A stretch of DNA of 64,000 nucleotides from Torymus aiolomorphi (taxonomy: Eukaryota; Arthropoda; Insecta; Hymenoptera; Torymidae): contig CM070873.1 of assembly GCA_036365515.1 (NCBI GenBank), positions 264,134,075 to 264,198,074 of the forward strand, written 5' to 3'. Below the pieces are notes generated by a model that saw nothing but the letters and a program-made list of their open reading frames with translations, was not told the DNA's origin and made no database searches. Both the position numbers and the translations under genes were made by a program. Positions 39,102 to 50,372 of this stretch are shown in pieces (the stretch's first letter is position 1; each line of letters begins with the position of its first letter).

Positions 39102-39677
39102 CTCACTAATGATTATCCGCTAGAATTCATTAACCGAAACATACGCAATCGTAGAATGTCTCTTAAATATAAACAGAACAATAACAATAACAAGTTTAAA
39201 TATCTTCCCAGAGCTCAGTTGCCATTTCTTATTAATAATTACAAAAAATTGTCGGCCATTCTTAAAACACATAATATTATGTCAATTCCACTAGTGAAAA
39301 GAACTCTTAACTCGATTATAAAATTGGGAAAAGACGTTACGAATAAATGGGATCGAACGAATATTGTATATAAATTCACATGTAAAGAGTGACCGGCGAC
39401 ATATATAGGTGAAACCAAAAGAACCTTAAAAAAGCGCATTAAGGAGCATAAAAACAACAAAAACTCAGAGTCAGTGGTGGTCTCACACCAAGATGAGTTT
39501 AATCACCACTTCGATTGGGAGAATGTTCAAATTTTGGATAACGAGAGCAATTACAAAAAGAGACTCACAGCCGAAATGATACATATTAAATGTCATTTGA
39601 ATAGCATAAATAAGAAAGAAGATATTTTTACACTGAATAAAACGTACTGTCCGGTATTAAGGAAATTTAAATGCTAG
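39096..39677 (+). pseudogene. Penelope-like GIY-YIG C-terminal fragment
   Basis: It encodes the thumb and GIY-YIG part only. A TGA (39390-39392) replaces the TGT cysteine codon of the C-x2-C pair just before PATYIGETKRTL. The frame then runs in phase to LNKTYCPVLRKFKC and a TAG at 39675-39677. Relative to the minus copy it has one extra GTG codon (SESVVV) and keeps GAG where the minus copy has TAG. The stop mutations in the two copies are therefore independent. Confidence 0.85.
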
Positions 39678-39911
39678 CTGTGACTTGTTATTGTTTTGGT
39701 TTCTGTGTGTATACTCAGCTCAACGGGGTATATAAACGCCGGTTCCTATGTATATTTTTAAAATTCATTATTGACGAAATAAAATTCGATCACTGACTTG
39801 TTAACATGTGTTAACATTATAACTTTTGAAGGTATTGTTGCGTTAAATTATATTGTGTTGTATAATTAAGTGTAAAAAAACTAACATCGGTTTTTTTCAA
39901 TAAAAATTAGG

Positions 39912-39941
39912 CTGAAGAGGTTGGCAGACCAGCCAACGAAA
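39912..39941 (+). ncRNA. Hammerhead-ribozyme-like core in Penelope 3' UTR (plus copy)
   Basis: It reads CTGAAGAG, GTTGGC, AGACCA, GCCAAC, GAAA, with a perfect 6-bp stem GTTGGC/GCCAAC. The same motif occurs in the sister copy. Function is inferred from family knowledge only. Confidence 0.45.
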
Positions 39942-40379
39942 CGTCGCTAAATATTCGCCAGAAATAAAAACTTGTTTTATTTCTAAATAACCCCCGCCTG
40001 ATCGAGAAAAAAATTCTATCAACATTTTCAATATTTATTTTTCTCACGTTAATATTATTCACTATTTTTTCCCAATCACTTTTCGGATATGTGATATTTA
40101 TATAATGGTTTGAATTGAGTTTGATACTATTTTTAAAGATAAGCATCTCATTATATTATATGGGTGAAAATCACCTAATGTGCATATTTGAGCTTTGAGT
40201 AAGAAAAAAAAAATTTTTTTAAATTGCGTTTTTTTGGTTTGTATGTGTTTCTCGTAGTATAGAATACCTGTTTACAGTGCTCGCGCAGGATCGGTTCATT
40301 AGGTAGAAATATTAAAGTTTTAAGGTTTATTATATGCCAGGGGTATTACATGTGTGACAGGGAAATTACATGTATCAAG

Positions 40380-40915
40380 GTCTAGGTGTTCCGAGTGCCC
40401 GATGATGGAGTCATAGATGGTGCGTACCCTAGGTTTTTGCCTCTAGGTATTGGAACTCACCGAATGCGTGGTCTATGTGTTCATGGTGGTCGATAACGGA
40501 GTCTAGGTGGTGCGCTCGGTAGTTTTTGACCTCTAGGTATCGAACAGCATCCAATGCTTGATCTACGTGTTCGGGGTTGCTGATGATGGAGCCTATAGAT
40601 GGTTCGTACCGTAGGTTTTTACCTCTAGGTATTGGAAATCATCGAATGCGTGGTTTAGGTGTTCGGGGTAGCCGATGACCGAGTCTAGGTGGTGCACTCC
40701 ATAGATTTTTGCGTCTAGGTGCCGCAATGCATTCAATGCGCGGTCTAGGTGTTCGGGGTAGCCGATGACGGAGACTAGGTGGTGTGCATCGTAGGTTTTT
40801 GGCTCTAGGTGTTGGAAATCATCGAATGCCTCGTCTAGGTGTTCGGGGTAGCCGATGACGGAGTCTAAGTGGAGCACTTCGTAATTGTTTGCGACTGGGG
40901 GTCGGGGTAGCTGAT
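40380..40915 (-). repeat. 90-bp minisatellite encoding a 30-residue repeat
   Basis: Units read (plus) CTAGGTGTTCGGGGTAGCCG, then ATGACGGAGTCTAGGTGGTG. On the minus strand 40593-40877 is open and translates to three 30-residue repeats of the form VIGYPEHLDxAFDDFQHLEx, then KTYxxHHLDS. More degenerate units lie at 40380-40590. Because 90 is a multiple of three, the frame is preserved across units. Whether this was ever translated is unknown. No domain is recognised. Confidence 0.7.
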
Positions 40916-40964
40916 GACTAAGTGATGCGCTCCGTAGTTTTCATCGTCCACCACGTTTGTGATG

Positions 40965-41208
40965 CATTCCAATACCTAGAGGCAAAAACTATGGAGCGCA
41001 CCTAGACTCCATCATCGGTCACGTCAAAGACCTATACCACACATTCCATGCGTTCCAACCCTCAGAGGCAAAAAACTAAGAAGCGCACCACCTAGACTCC
41101 ATCATCGGCCTCCCCAAAGACCTACACCACGCATTCTATGCGTTCCAAGACCTAGAGACAAGAAACTACGGAGCGTACCACCTAGACTCCATCATCGGCC
41201 ACCCCAAG
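40965..41208 (+). repeat. Inverted array of the same 90-bp minisatellite
   Basis: On the plus strand the units read TACCACCTAGACTCCATCAT, then CGGCCACCCCAAG. The translation is HHLDSIIGHPKDLHHAFYAF, then QDLE. The array is the reverse-complement orientation of 40380-40915, so the two face each other across about 50 bp. Confidence 0.7.
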
Positions 41209-41419
41209 TTAACCATCTAAAACGCCTTTCAATAGGCCTTTCAATGTGTAGTGTTTGTCAAGGCAGAAAAGTATTTATTGATTGGCATCGATTGTTTCCT
41301 ATGAATGAACTTAACACCTTGTGTAACACCTTGAAATATTAAAATTCAAGTTCTTACGTTTAAAATAAGTCTGACGTTTATAATTGCACTTGGTTAAAAA
41401 AGATTTTATACCACTCTAA

Positions 41420-41605
41420 CCTCAAAACAATTTTGATATGATTTTTCGGCGCTCGTGGTATAAAATACCGTTCGAAACGAGTGCAGAAGTTGATTATTTA
41501 CTTCATGTGACTTTTCTTTCATGTGACTTCATGTGACTCGCTTCGCTCGTGCGAAAAACGTCACATGAAGTAAATCATCACCTTCCGCTTCGGTGTCAAA
41601 ATGTA
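41420..41605. repeat. Hairpin repeat, member 1 of the CTAACCTCAAAA family
   Basis: It contains CTCTAACCTCAAAA, GATATGATTTTTC, GCGCTCGTGGTATAAAATAC, and a stem ATTTACTTCATGTGACTT pairing with AACGTCACATGAAGTAAAT. The apex region is CTCGCTTCGCTCG. Related copies lie at 43228-43437 and 50250-50362. Confidence 0.7.
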
Positions 41606-42034
41606 CTATCTATGCACGCATTTCTTTTTTAAAGATATTAATCATAACATAGCTGTTGTGTAAACAAAATTTGTTACGAAGTTAAGCAGGTGCTGCACAC
41701 TAAAAAAATTTATAAAAGTGCTGACCCAGAACGTAATTCAAATTGTCAATATCAAAGTAAAAAATTAAGACAGTACGGTTTTCGAAATCAAGAACTGCGC
41801 CTGCAGCATCACGTGATAATATGTAATTATAGCCATGTTACAGCCAGGGGACGTTACATTTCATATTTTAATCAAGTTAAACATAACAGTAAAATCAAGT
41901 TTGATAATTTTATTACATAAACGCACATATAATCTATTAATATGAATTTTTTGTAATTTTATCTCTAATATTGAATTAAATATTTAGATATTACAAAAAT
42001 ATGCACGTTACATGATTTTCACCCATATCTGAAT

Positions 42035-42555
42035 TAATTATATATACAGACAAAGTGGTACCGTTTACTTAGACAATGTCTATCGTATATTAGATTTCAA
42101 AAAATATTTTTAAAGTTATTTTAGTAAAGCATGGGAAAATGTTCTACATAATTAATGCTATAAATAAGATTCAAACAAGAAAAACATTAAAAATAAATTA
42201 TTATTTGATATTTGAAAATATTCTGATTTTGAGAGGATCTATAACTCCAGAATTGCACAATTACAATTTGTTATATCTCTTACGTAAGCAAGAGATAACA
42301 ATATTTGTAATTAAAACTTATACAGATGCTTTTTTGTGATATAAACAGGATCTTTCTTACGCTAATAAGACATAGTTATTAAAGTACAGTAATAACAATA
42401 AGACTAATTTGATGCTTGAATTTTACTTTTGGCTGGCCACTAAAAATTTTTAATTCAAGAGATTGGTGTATGAAATATTATAACGCGGAGAATTACAACT
42501 TTAATCGTTTCCGTGGCTTGAACTTTGTGGGTGGTGCATAAATGACCTAAAATAA
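42035..42555. other. AT-rich spacer, nothing recognised
   Basis: Only short AT-rich frames are present. Confidence 0.5.
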
Positions 42556-42559
42556 ACAC

Positions 42560-42703
42560 GTATACTACTGCTAAAGTAGTACATTACGATACGTGTGCCT
42601 TAAATGGCTCATTATTGCACTGCGTGAGGTTAGCGACCGAGCGCAGCGAGGGTGCTAAACGCCGTGGAATAATGAGCCACTTAAGTCACAAGCATCGTAT
42701 ACT
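42560..42703. repeat. Palindrome with GAGCGCAGCGAGGG apex
   Basis: The stem TGGCTCATTATTGCACTGCG pairs with CGCCGTGGAATAATGAGCCA. The apex is GACCGAGCGCAGCGAGGGT near 42638. Outer parts pair TACGATACGTGT with ACAAGCATCGTA imperfectly. Part of the stem recurs near 43685-43735. Confidence 0.8.
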
Positions 42704-42709
42704 ATTCTA

Positions 42710-43220
42710 TAGCTGGTATGACAAATCCGCCATATTCTTATTTTATTTATTTATGCATAGTTAATTATTAAAATTATATTGATGTTTAGATTTTTTACAA
42801 TAAGCATTACATGCATAGACCACGTTGACCGCTATTGACTGTGACGTTACGGTTTTCCTGTATGATAAGCATACTGTCTTCCTATATGCACGCGGGCTGC
42901 CTTTATTTAATTATAATTGTTTATAGTTCTTTTGTATTTAAGATAATAAATAATAGTCGGAAATTGTGGTGAGAAGTGTGGGGCGGGGGAATGGGTGGAA
43001 GGTCGCGGGGGTTGGGAGGGGGGCGCAGCCCACCGCCTTTAAAAAAATTCATAAAAAATCATTTAAATAATAAAATTTTATATATAGAATATTGTTATTA
43101 TTGAATCTAGAATATTTAATACACGTACAAAAATTATAAAATAAGATTCTTTGCAATTTTTTTTTGTATTTTTTACAAGAAATTAAAATTTATGAAAGTG
43201 AAACATTTGTATACCTTATT
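42710..43220. other. Spacer, nothing recognised
   Basis: A G-rich patch lies at 42975-43025, then AT-rich DNA. Confidence 0.5.
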
Positions 43221-43227
43221 TCATCAA

Positions 43228-43437
43228 AAAGAAAGACTTTTATACGACTCTAACCTCAAAATGACAACTTTGATATGATTTTTCAGCGCTCGTCGTAAAA
43301 AATACCGTTCGAGACTAGTACATAGGTAGATTATTTACCCTATGTGATTTTTTTGCTCTCGCTTTGCTCGAGCGAAAAACGTCACATGAGGTAAATAATC
43401 TACTTCCGACCCGTGTCGACAATAATTAAACACGAAA
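43228..43437. repeat. Hairpin repeat, member 2 of the CTAACCTCAAAA family
   Basis: It shares CTCTAACCTCAAAA, GATATGATTTTTC and GCGCTCGTCGTAAAAAATAC with 41420. The stem is GTAGATTATTTACC...GGTAAATAATCTAC. The apex region is CTCGCTTTGCTCGAGCG. Confidence 0.7.
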
Positions 43438-43439
43438 TA

Positions 43440-44140
43440 TAAAAAAATTAAATTAATACAGTTTAAAATTTAATATTTAAAAAGCGCGCGGTTTGCTATT
43501 CTAAACTAACCTATAATATAGAGAAGCATTATCATCATTTTTATTTACTTTTTGTGGTTTATCAACTATTTACGAAGTCTTACTTCTTTTTCTGTTTATT
43601 CTTACATGTAAATCCACATTTCAGTATAGTTTTGGTAAATAATTGGCGTTAATTACGTGCCTGTGACTTAAGTAAATTCATTATTTCACAGTGTAATAAT
43701 GGGCTGCTTAAGTCACAGATAAGCGTGACTTAAGTGCGGATGTAGTCACACAGTGCTAAAAAATTTGTTTCATTATTAATATAAAATTATTAATGGGCAG
43801 ATAAGAAAAAAAACTTCTATAAATTTTCTTGCTAGTATATAGTATTTCAAAAAGTAGCGTACTATGATAATTTTATGTTTTTGTAGTCATTCCTTGTGTG
43901 AAAAGATGCGGCGGTATGGTTTTCTCTCCTTAGTGTATCTCTCATCGGCTAATAATGTGTAACCTTGCACTACTACCCAAATGTTTTGAGTGTATTAGTT
44001 ATTATCAACAGTAAAAAAAAAACTTGGCTTCGTCGATATGTTACTGACGATATTCATTATTAAATTATCAGACTTTTAGAGGTAATATTTGCTCTACCAT
44101 ATTAGATATATCGGTAAATCCGCAATACTTATAACTATTG
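43440..44140. other. AT-rich spacer
   Basis: It contains a degraded partial hairpin with GTGACTTAAGT motifs near 43660-43740, and nothing else recognised. Confidence 0.45.
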
Positions 44141-44144
44141 CGAA

Positions 44145-44628
44145 TGTTTTTTTTTTCCAGAAAATATTTGGTTCATCGATTTCAAATTTTAACCACTTAT
44201 TACACTTATGCAGTACAATATTTAGCTAAAATTTCGAGATTATCTGCACTTGTTTTTGAGAAAAAAAAAATATTTTAGAAAAAAAGGGCGTTTTCGTTCC
44301 TAGACGATAACAAGAGTAAAAATCAACCAATTGTCCTAAAATTTGATACAGAGATAGCTTTTTTATATCTTCGAACCGAGTTCGTTGCCCAAAAAAATCC
44401 AACCATTAAGGCCAAAGATATTTGAGGTTAAAAATTTTATTAAAATTTTTTTAATACCTTTTCTCCAGGGAATATTCGATTTATCGACTTTAGATTGTAA
44501 CCACTTATTACACTTATGCAGTAAAACATTTGGCTAAAATTTAAAAAGATTATTTGAACTTTTTTTGTAGGCATCAATGAAAAAAGTTTAAGGAAGCTAA
44601 GTGCCAATGAATTGGCAGCGGTTTTTTT
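44145..44628 (-). repeat. Direct repeat (~313-bp spacing) ending in a family A terminus
   Basis: About 110 bp at 44145-44255 recurs at 44458-44565 (shared ACCACTTATTACACTTATGC). The block ends with GCCAATGAATTGGCAGCGGT, the family A terminus on the minus strand. Confidence 0.65.
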
Positions 44629-44704
44629 TATTGAGATTGACTATAAACTTCTAAATATCAATATAAACTTTGGTTGATGCATGCTTCAGTTACTAACAGT
44701 CCCA

Positions 44705-45560
44705 CACGGAGAAAAATGTTATAATAAATTTTATTATAAGTAGAATAAAAATTACTATATAATATAGGAAAAGTGTGACATTTCCATTGTATGCTGCATT
44801 TTTGTTATAACTATATGAATAATTACAACATTTTTAGTCATTTTTATAACAGTGTTGGTTAAAAAGTATTACGACATAAAAGAAAAATTGCTATACAACA
44901 TAGCAAAAACTGTGATATAGTAAAATTTGAAATATATTCTTTTAATTTTAGCCGCCCGTCATAAGAAATTTTGTTATCCAATATAGTAAAAATTGCCACA
45001 ACTATAGTACTTTCTGCGTACGTCAAGGCGTGCACATGGTCTAATTGAGGTTATGTACTCCATCGCAATTTCACTTGGCTTTGCTTTTAAGTAAACAAAA
45101 CTTTGAAAATCTCGATTCAATCATTTTATTTTGTATTATGTACATTGATGATGAATATTTTTTGTGTAATTGTAGTTATTCAATATTATCATTTAAGATA
45201 TTTCGTAACCAGGGGTTTGACATATGTCAGTTCCAAAATTTTGTACTCAAGAATCCTACTTGGGTAAGTGGTTAGCGCGTCCGATTACCATGCTGAGGGT
45301 CCCAGGATCGATCCCAACCGTCGTCAAAAAAAAATTTTATTTCTAATTTTAAATTTATTTTCACATTAAGTATTCTATTAAAATGCAAAAATAGTTCAAA
45401 AAATGAAAAAAAAAAATGTTTTTTAATTTAGTCAGCCATAAAAATTACTATGTTGTGTAGCAAAAATTATTATAATTTCGATATGTCACACCGTTCCTAT
45501 AAAATATAGTAATTTTTCTCACATTTTATAATAAAATTTATTATAACATTTTTCTCCGTG
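44705..45560. mobile_element. MITE with ~76-bp TIRs, CACGGAGAAAAATG ends
   Basis: The left end starts CACGGAGAAAAATGTTATAA; the inverted right end is identical for about 35 bp and similar for about 76 bp. The bases outside are CA on both sides rather than TA. The ends resemble the element at 11997. The interior holds more inverted CTATATTGGATAAC-like motifs and a tRNA-like segment at 45253-45325. Confidence 0.8.
45253..45325 (+). repeat. tRNA-like segment (SINE head or tRNA pseudogene)
   Basis: GGGTAAGTGGTTAGCGCG resembles a tRNA D-arm/A-box and GGATCGATCCC a T-arm/B-box, about 35 bp apart. The linking GTCCGATTACCATGCTGAGG resembles the anticodon arm of tRNA-derived SINEs, but its stem does not pair well and no acceptor stem forms. 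It is followed by a T/A-rich tail. It is therefore not called a functional tRNA. Confidence 0.5.
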
Positions 45561-45643
45561 CATAAGAACACCGCTATTTATTACCGTGCCTCAGTTACCG
45601 TGCCCTATGTTAAAAGATAGGACGCAGTAACTCCCACACCTAC

Positions 45644-45930
45644 CTATTAGCTTGTCCTGCGAAACACAAAAACTAGACAAGATGTAAAATCTTCACTGTT
45701 AACTAGAAAACAAGTCCTGTAATCGGTATGAGTGAGCCACGCTGGGCACAGCGCGTGGATATACAAAAAACTGTCTAAAAAGAAGGTGCTAATTTGAAAA
45801 GAGTACCTTTTTACATCCCCACGCTGAGCCCTGCGCTGCACACTCATATCGATTACAGGACTTATCTCTAGTTTACATTAAAGATTTTACATCCAGTCTA
45901 GTTTCTGTGCTTCGCAGGACAAGTTAATAG
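45644..45930. repeat. Palindrome of ~290 bp
   Basis: CTATTAGCTTGTCCTGCGAA pairs with TTCGCAGGACAAGTTAATAG. The loop contains CCACGCTGGGC and CCACGCTGAGC in inverted arrangement. It abuts the family A element. Confidence 0.85.
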
Positions 45931-45947
45931 CAGCAACAAATTACTTG

Positions 45948-48488
45948 AAAAAAAAAACACTGCCAATTCATTGGCCCGTGGCTTCCTCAAACTTAATTTG
46001 CTTATTCCTTTAATTAAGTTTTAATAACAAAATTTATAATTTTTGCAACAATTTATGACATAATTATAATTAAATTCATTTATGAAGATTAAAAAGTATT
46101 AATTTTTAAATTATGTATAAAATATAAATTAAATAATAGGTATGATTTTTTTTTTTTAAATTATGTGTGAAAAATAAATAAAATAATTGATTGTAATATT
46201 ATCGTCAAAACCTTTTAAAATTCCTAAATAACCTTTACTTCAAATTATATTTTCTTTGTGAAATTTGACACATAGGATACTTGTCTCTAGTAATACGCCT
46301 GTCCGTATTTGTGTGCTCTTTCTGGAATTTCCGATGTAAGAAAAAGGTTCTAACCTTAAAAATAATAAATGGCTATTTCAAAACAAAAGCAGATATACAA
46401 CACGCGCGTATAGCGCATAGCATTTCCATTTTCTAGTATACATAAATGCATTTCCGAATAATTGCGATTTTAAAAGAGGGCTAAAATAGTTTTAACCTCA
46501 AATATCTCTGAAATTCATAATCGAATTCTTTTACCCTAAGAACTTTTCTAATAAATAATATACAAATCTACATCTCCACCAAATTTCAAAGAAATTAAAA
46601 CAATTTTAATGTAGTTAATTTGTGCGACAACAAAGAAAGTCATTTTCAAAAATACTAAAATTTTAAATATCAAACATCTCAAAAAATAACCTTATAATCT
46701 GAATGAAATTTTACACAGGTATTGCCTACATCGCATACAAAATAGTCTACAAATTTCAAGCTGACACATGAAGTCGTCATTGAGAAATTACGATTTTGGA
46801 AAAAACCGTAAAAAAATTTTAACCTTAAATATCTCTAAAAATCATGAGACAATTCTTTTTCCTAAAGGACTTATACAATAATATATAAACTCTACATCTC
46901 CACAAAATTTCAACATGATTAAACCAATTTTTGTTTTTTCTAGTTATCATGCGACAAAGAAAATGACTTTGTCAGAAAAAAATCATGATAATGCAGAATA
47001 TAAATAGCTATAATCTGTAAAAATTTGAATCCATTTTGTCGACTAGTTTTTAAGAAAAAAATTGAAATATAAAGAAAATGAGTTTTGTATGTCCAACGAT
47101 TGCGGGAGTAAAATTGACTTAATCGCTTCGAAATTCCTTGTAGAAGTAGATTTTGGATACCTCTCGGTCGAGTTCATTGGGCAAAATGATTAGTCCAGAA
47201 ATTTCAGAAATATTTGAGGTTAAAATTTTTTTTAACATTCTTTTCAAATCGTAATTTCTCGAGAACGGCTCCGTGTATCAGCTCCAAATTTATAGACAAT
47301 TTTGTATGTGACATAGATAATATGTGTGCTAATTTTCATCAAGATCAAATGATTATTTTTGAGATATTTGATATTAAAAACAAAGTCAATTTCTTTGTCG
47401 CATGATAACTAGTGAAAAAAAATTGGTTTAATCATGTTGTAATTTTGTGGAAATGTAGAGTTTGTATATTTATCGTACAAGTTCTTTAGGTAAAAGAATC
47501 GTCTATTTAAGGTTAAAATTTTTTTACGGTTTTTTTCAAAATCGTGATTTTGTATGCGATATTTATAGGCTATTTTGTTTGCGGTATAGGCAATATCTGT
47601 GTAAAATTTGATCAAGATCATATAGTTACTTTTTGAGATATTTGATATTTTAAATTACGGTATTTCTGAAAATGACTTTCTTTGTCGCACAATAACTAGA
47701 GTAAAATTGTTTTAATTTTTTTTTAATTTTGTAGAGATGTAGAGTTTGTATCTTATTTATTATACGAGTTCTTATGGTAAAAGAATTCGTTTATATATCT
47801 CAGAGATATTTTAGGTTAAAACTGTTTTAGTCCTCTTTTCAAATCATAATTTTTCGGGAACGGCTTTATATATAAACATGAAATTTATAGACAATTTTGC
47901 GGGTGGTATAGGCAATATAGGGTAAGTGACCGTATTAGTGTGCTCTTAAAGCAGACGACAGTCCGTATTAGTGACACTTTTTTAACTAACGATTATTAAC
48001 AAATAATACATCCAACGGAGTAATTTATGAGATAAATCGTCTTTTTGCTGTTTCTTGTAATAGTCATTTATTATTTTTAAGGTTAGAACCTTTTTCTTAC
48101 ATCGGAAATTCCAAAAAGAACACACAAATACAGACAGGCACACTACTAGGAACAAGTACCCTATGTGTGAAATTTCACAAAGAAAATATAATTTGAAGTA
48201 AATGTTATTTAGGAATTTTAAATGATTTTGTCGGTAATATTACAATAAATTATTTTATTTATTTTTCACACATTATTTAAAAAATAATTCATACCTATTA
48301 TTTTATTCATATTTTATACACAATTTAAAAATTAATACTTTTTAATCTTCATATATGAATTTAATTTAAATTATGTCATAAATTGTTGCGAAAATTATAA
48401 ATTTTTGTTTATTAAACATTAATTAAAGGAATCAGCAAATTAAGTTTGAGGAAGCCACGAGCCAATGAATTAGCAGCGGTTTTTTTTT
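45948..48488. repeat. Full palindromic family A element (~2.5 kb)
   Basis: Both ends carry the terminus ACTGCCAATTCATTGGC / inverse with CTCAAACTTAATTTG. Arms of more than 1 kb pair across an apex in the satellite-like zone (about 47000-47400). Internal units repeat TTCTCGAGAA..., ACATAGATAATATGTGTG and TTGTCGCA motifs. No protein motif is recognised. The mechanism of spread is unknown: no clear target duplication was seen. Confidence 0.7.
47920..48161. repeat. Possible nested MITE, GGGTAAGTGACC ends
   Basis: The left end reads GGGTAAGTGACCGTATTAGT; the inverted right end reads GGGTACTTGTTCCTAGTAGT. TA lies on both sides. The right part is also present in other family A copies, so the insertion may predate their spread. 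Confidence 0.4.
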
Positions 48489-48489
48489 C

Positions 48490-49505
48490 TAATTTCGAAT
48501 ATTTTCAATTGCTTTGAAGCATATCAAAATATAATGTAGCAGACAATGCCTTATATGATAGTATATTTATTTGATAAATTGAAATAGAAGAAAAAGAACT
48601 AAGGAATTCAACCCGGGTATTTTCGTGCGCACCTGTATGTTAATACACTAAAGTGTGACGGTGAAACGTACCTTGCTATGCATGAAGAAATGGTGGAGGA
48701 GCCGAACAAATGTATGAATAGTCGAGAATTGTGAGGCTAATCAAAAAGAGGGAAATCAGTCTTAAAAAAAGCAAATTCCCAACGATCGAGAGATAGACGC
48801 ATTAAGTTCGAGGTAGACAAGTATTCTATATACATGTGCGTCCCTTTCCTTCTTATTCACCTGTCCCTCGGGCTTGCCAGCCACGCTAAACTCGTCCTTT
48901 CACTCCCCCATGCTCTTTCCCGTTTCCTCTAACCTTCCTCTCTCAGTCCCTAGCACAACCCGTTCAAGCGGGACCGCTCAAAATAACAAGTGTGTGGCAC
49001 GTTTTAAAAAGCACACTCGATAAACTCTCAGCGTTCATTTCACCATTTTTTAATATTTTCTAATTTATTTATAAATAATTAACAAGAAAAGTAAACTTAC
49101 GATTGTTGAATAGATGAAGTTACTTCCACCATTTTTGAGCACAAGAAATTGATAATGAAAAAGAAGCAAGGGGCGCAAGTGCAAGAAATAAGCGCGTCGG
49201 TGCAAAACTTACATCGTACCGTTAGAGGCATGGAATTTGTCTTCCTGCGATTTTTTGTTCGGCTACACGGAAAGAAAAATGAGTTGAAAATATTGCTACT
49301 TTGGGATGCATAAACTATGAAATGAATAAGAACCATAATATACTATTGAAAAGTGTAATAGTTTTTAAAAATTGAGAACGTACTATTCCCAATTATTCAG
49401 CTGTGAATAATTTCAATGTTTCGGAGATGATAATTCTTTTTTTTTTTAAACATTATATCCTTGCATTGTTATATTGGACCGCCTCCATGTTTAGAAGCGT
49501 TTATC
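48490..49505. other. Spacer, nothing recognised
   Basis: A mildly GC-richer patch lies at 48830-48990. TACACGGAAAGAAAAATGAG at 49264 resembles the CACGGAGA-type MITE end but has no visible partner. Confidence 0.45.
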
Positions 49506-50249
49506 TACAAAGCGTAGTTCGCTGCCGTTCTGAAAGCAGGCGTAGCTGATGTTTCCTACGCATGGGAGTGATTTCCGCCGAAGCCTTGGAGACCGCCACT
49601 CTCGGAACTCGCACTCTCAGTCTATCTTGCGTTTTGATATTTATTATTCCCAGTGTCAGTACGTTGAACTTCTGAAAGCGCTGGAGTATATAATATTATT
49701 GAATTATTATTATTGAACAATATATAAACTTTTATTAAGGATCCCGTTACTAATTTAAAGTCAATTCCATTACTATCTAGTTCCAATAGAGTTTTTTATT
49801 TAGATTTAAATGATTTGTTCTTTTAATTTAACTAAAAGTATTAATTATTAATACTCAAACCTATAACCTGCAAATCGTGCGTTAACCTGCCGATATTGTA
49901 CATCTGAGCCTCTAAAGTAGATTTAATGTCGATATAAGTTATAGACATCAATTATTTTACTTATAAATTAAATGTAAAAGAGGTCTATACATTTTACATA
50001 GGTTTACTTTTGTGAGAATCTTTCACTTTATAAGAATAATATTTAGGAAATGTTTAATATTCCAACCACTTACTTTGTAAGTAATTTAAAATATTTCGAG
50101 ATTTTTTCGCGGTTTACATTATTACAATTAATTTGAACTACAAAAAACTATAGAATAGGGGTAGATACCAGTAAGTAAATAGCGTTTCATAATAGAGACT
50201 AAAATTTCCATCACTTCTTCTGTTATAAATAAAACAGAAATCAAATTTT

Positions 50250-50362
50250 CTTTTTGATTATTCAGTTCTCGTGGACTAAAAAATACAGTTCGAGATTAAT
50301 GCATACGTTGCAATTTTAATCTCATATTTTTCGCTTTACCGAATGAGGTAAATAATGTACTC
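50250..50362. repeat. Hairpin repeat, member 3 of the CTAACCTCAAAA family (partial)
   Basis: It shares TTCTCGTGGACTAAAAAATA, CAGTTCGAGA and GAGGTAAATAATGTAC with 41420 and 43228. Confidence 0.5.
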
Positions 50363-50372
50363 AAAAGTACTA

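Larger units (their letters stand above)
39095..40023 (+). mobile_element. Penelope-like element, 5'-truncated copy (plus)
   Basis: It is nearly identical to the minus copy from MLLTNDYPLEF onwards, including the 3' UTR and the same terminal sequence. The junction with the minus copy falls at a shared CATGTT around 39095. The two copies form an inverted repeat with arms of about 0.93 kb around a 0.54-kb centre that is unique to the minus copy. Confidence 0.85.
40161..42025. mobile_element. TA-flanked TIR element carrying a 90-bp repeat array
   Basis: The left end reads TGGGTGAAAATCACCTAATG and the inverted right end TGGGTGAAAATCATGTAACG, followed in both by TGCATATTT. TA lies on both sides. 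Inside are two opposed arrays of a 90-bp repeat (40380-40915 and 40965-41208) and a hairpin family member (41420-41605). No transposase is recognised. Confidence 0.65.

Noticed and set aside
40380..41208. CRISPR array
   Set aside because: The repeats are contiguous 90-bp units without unique spacers, in a eukaryotic context.
45253..45325. Functional tRNA gene
   Set aside because: Acceptor and anticodon stems do not form; only the A- and B-box-like parts are present.
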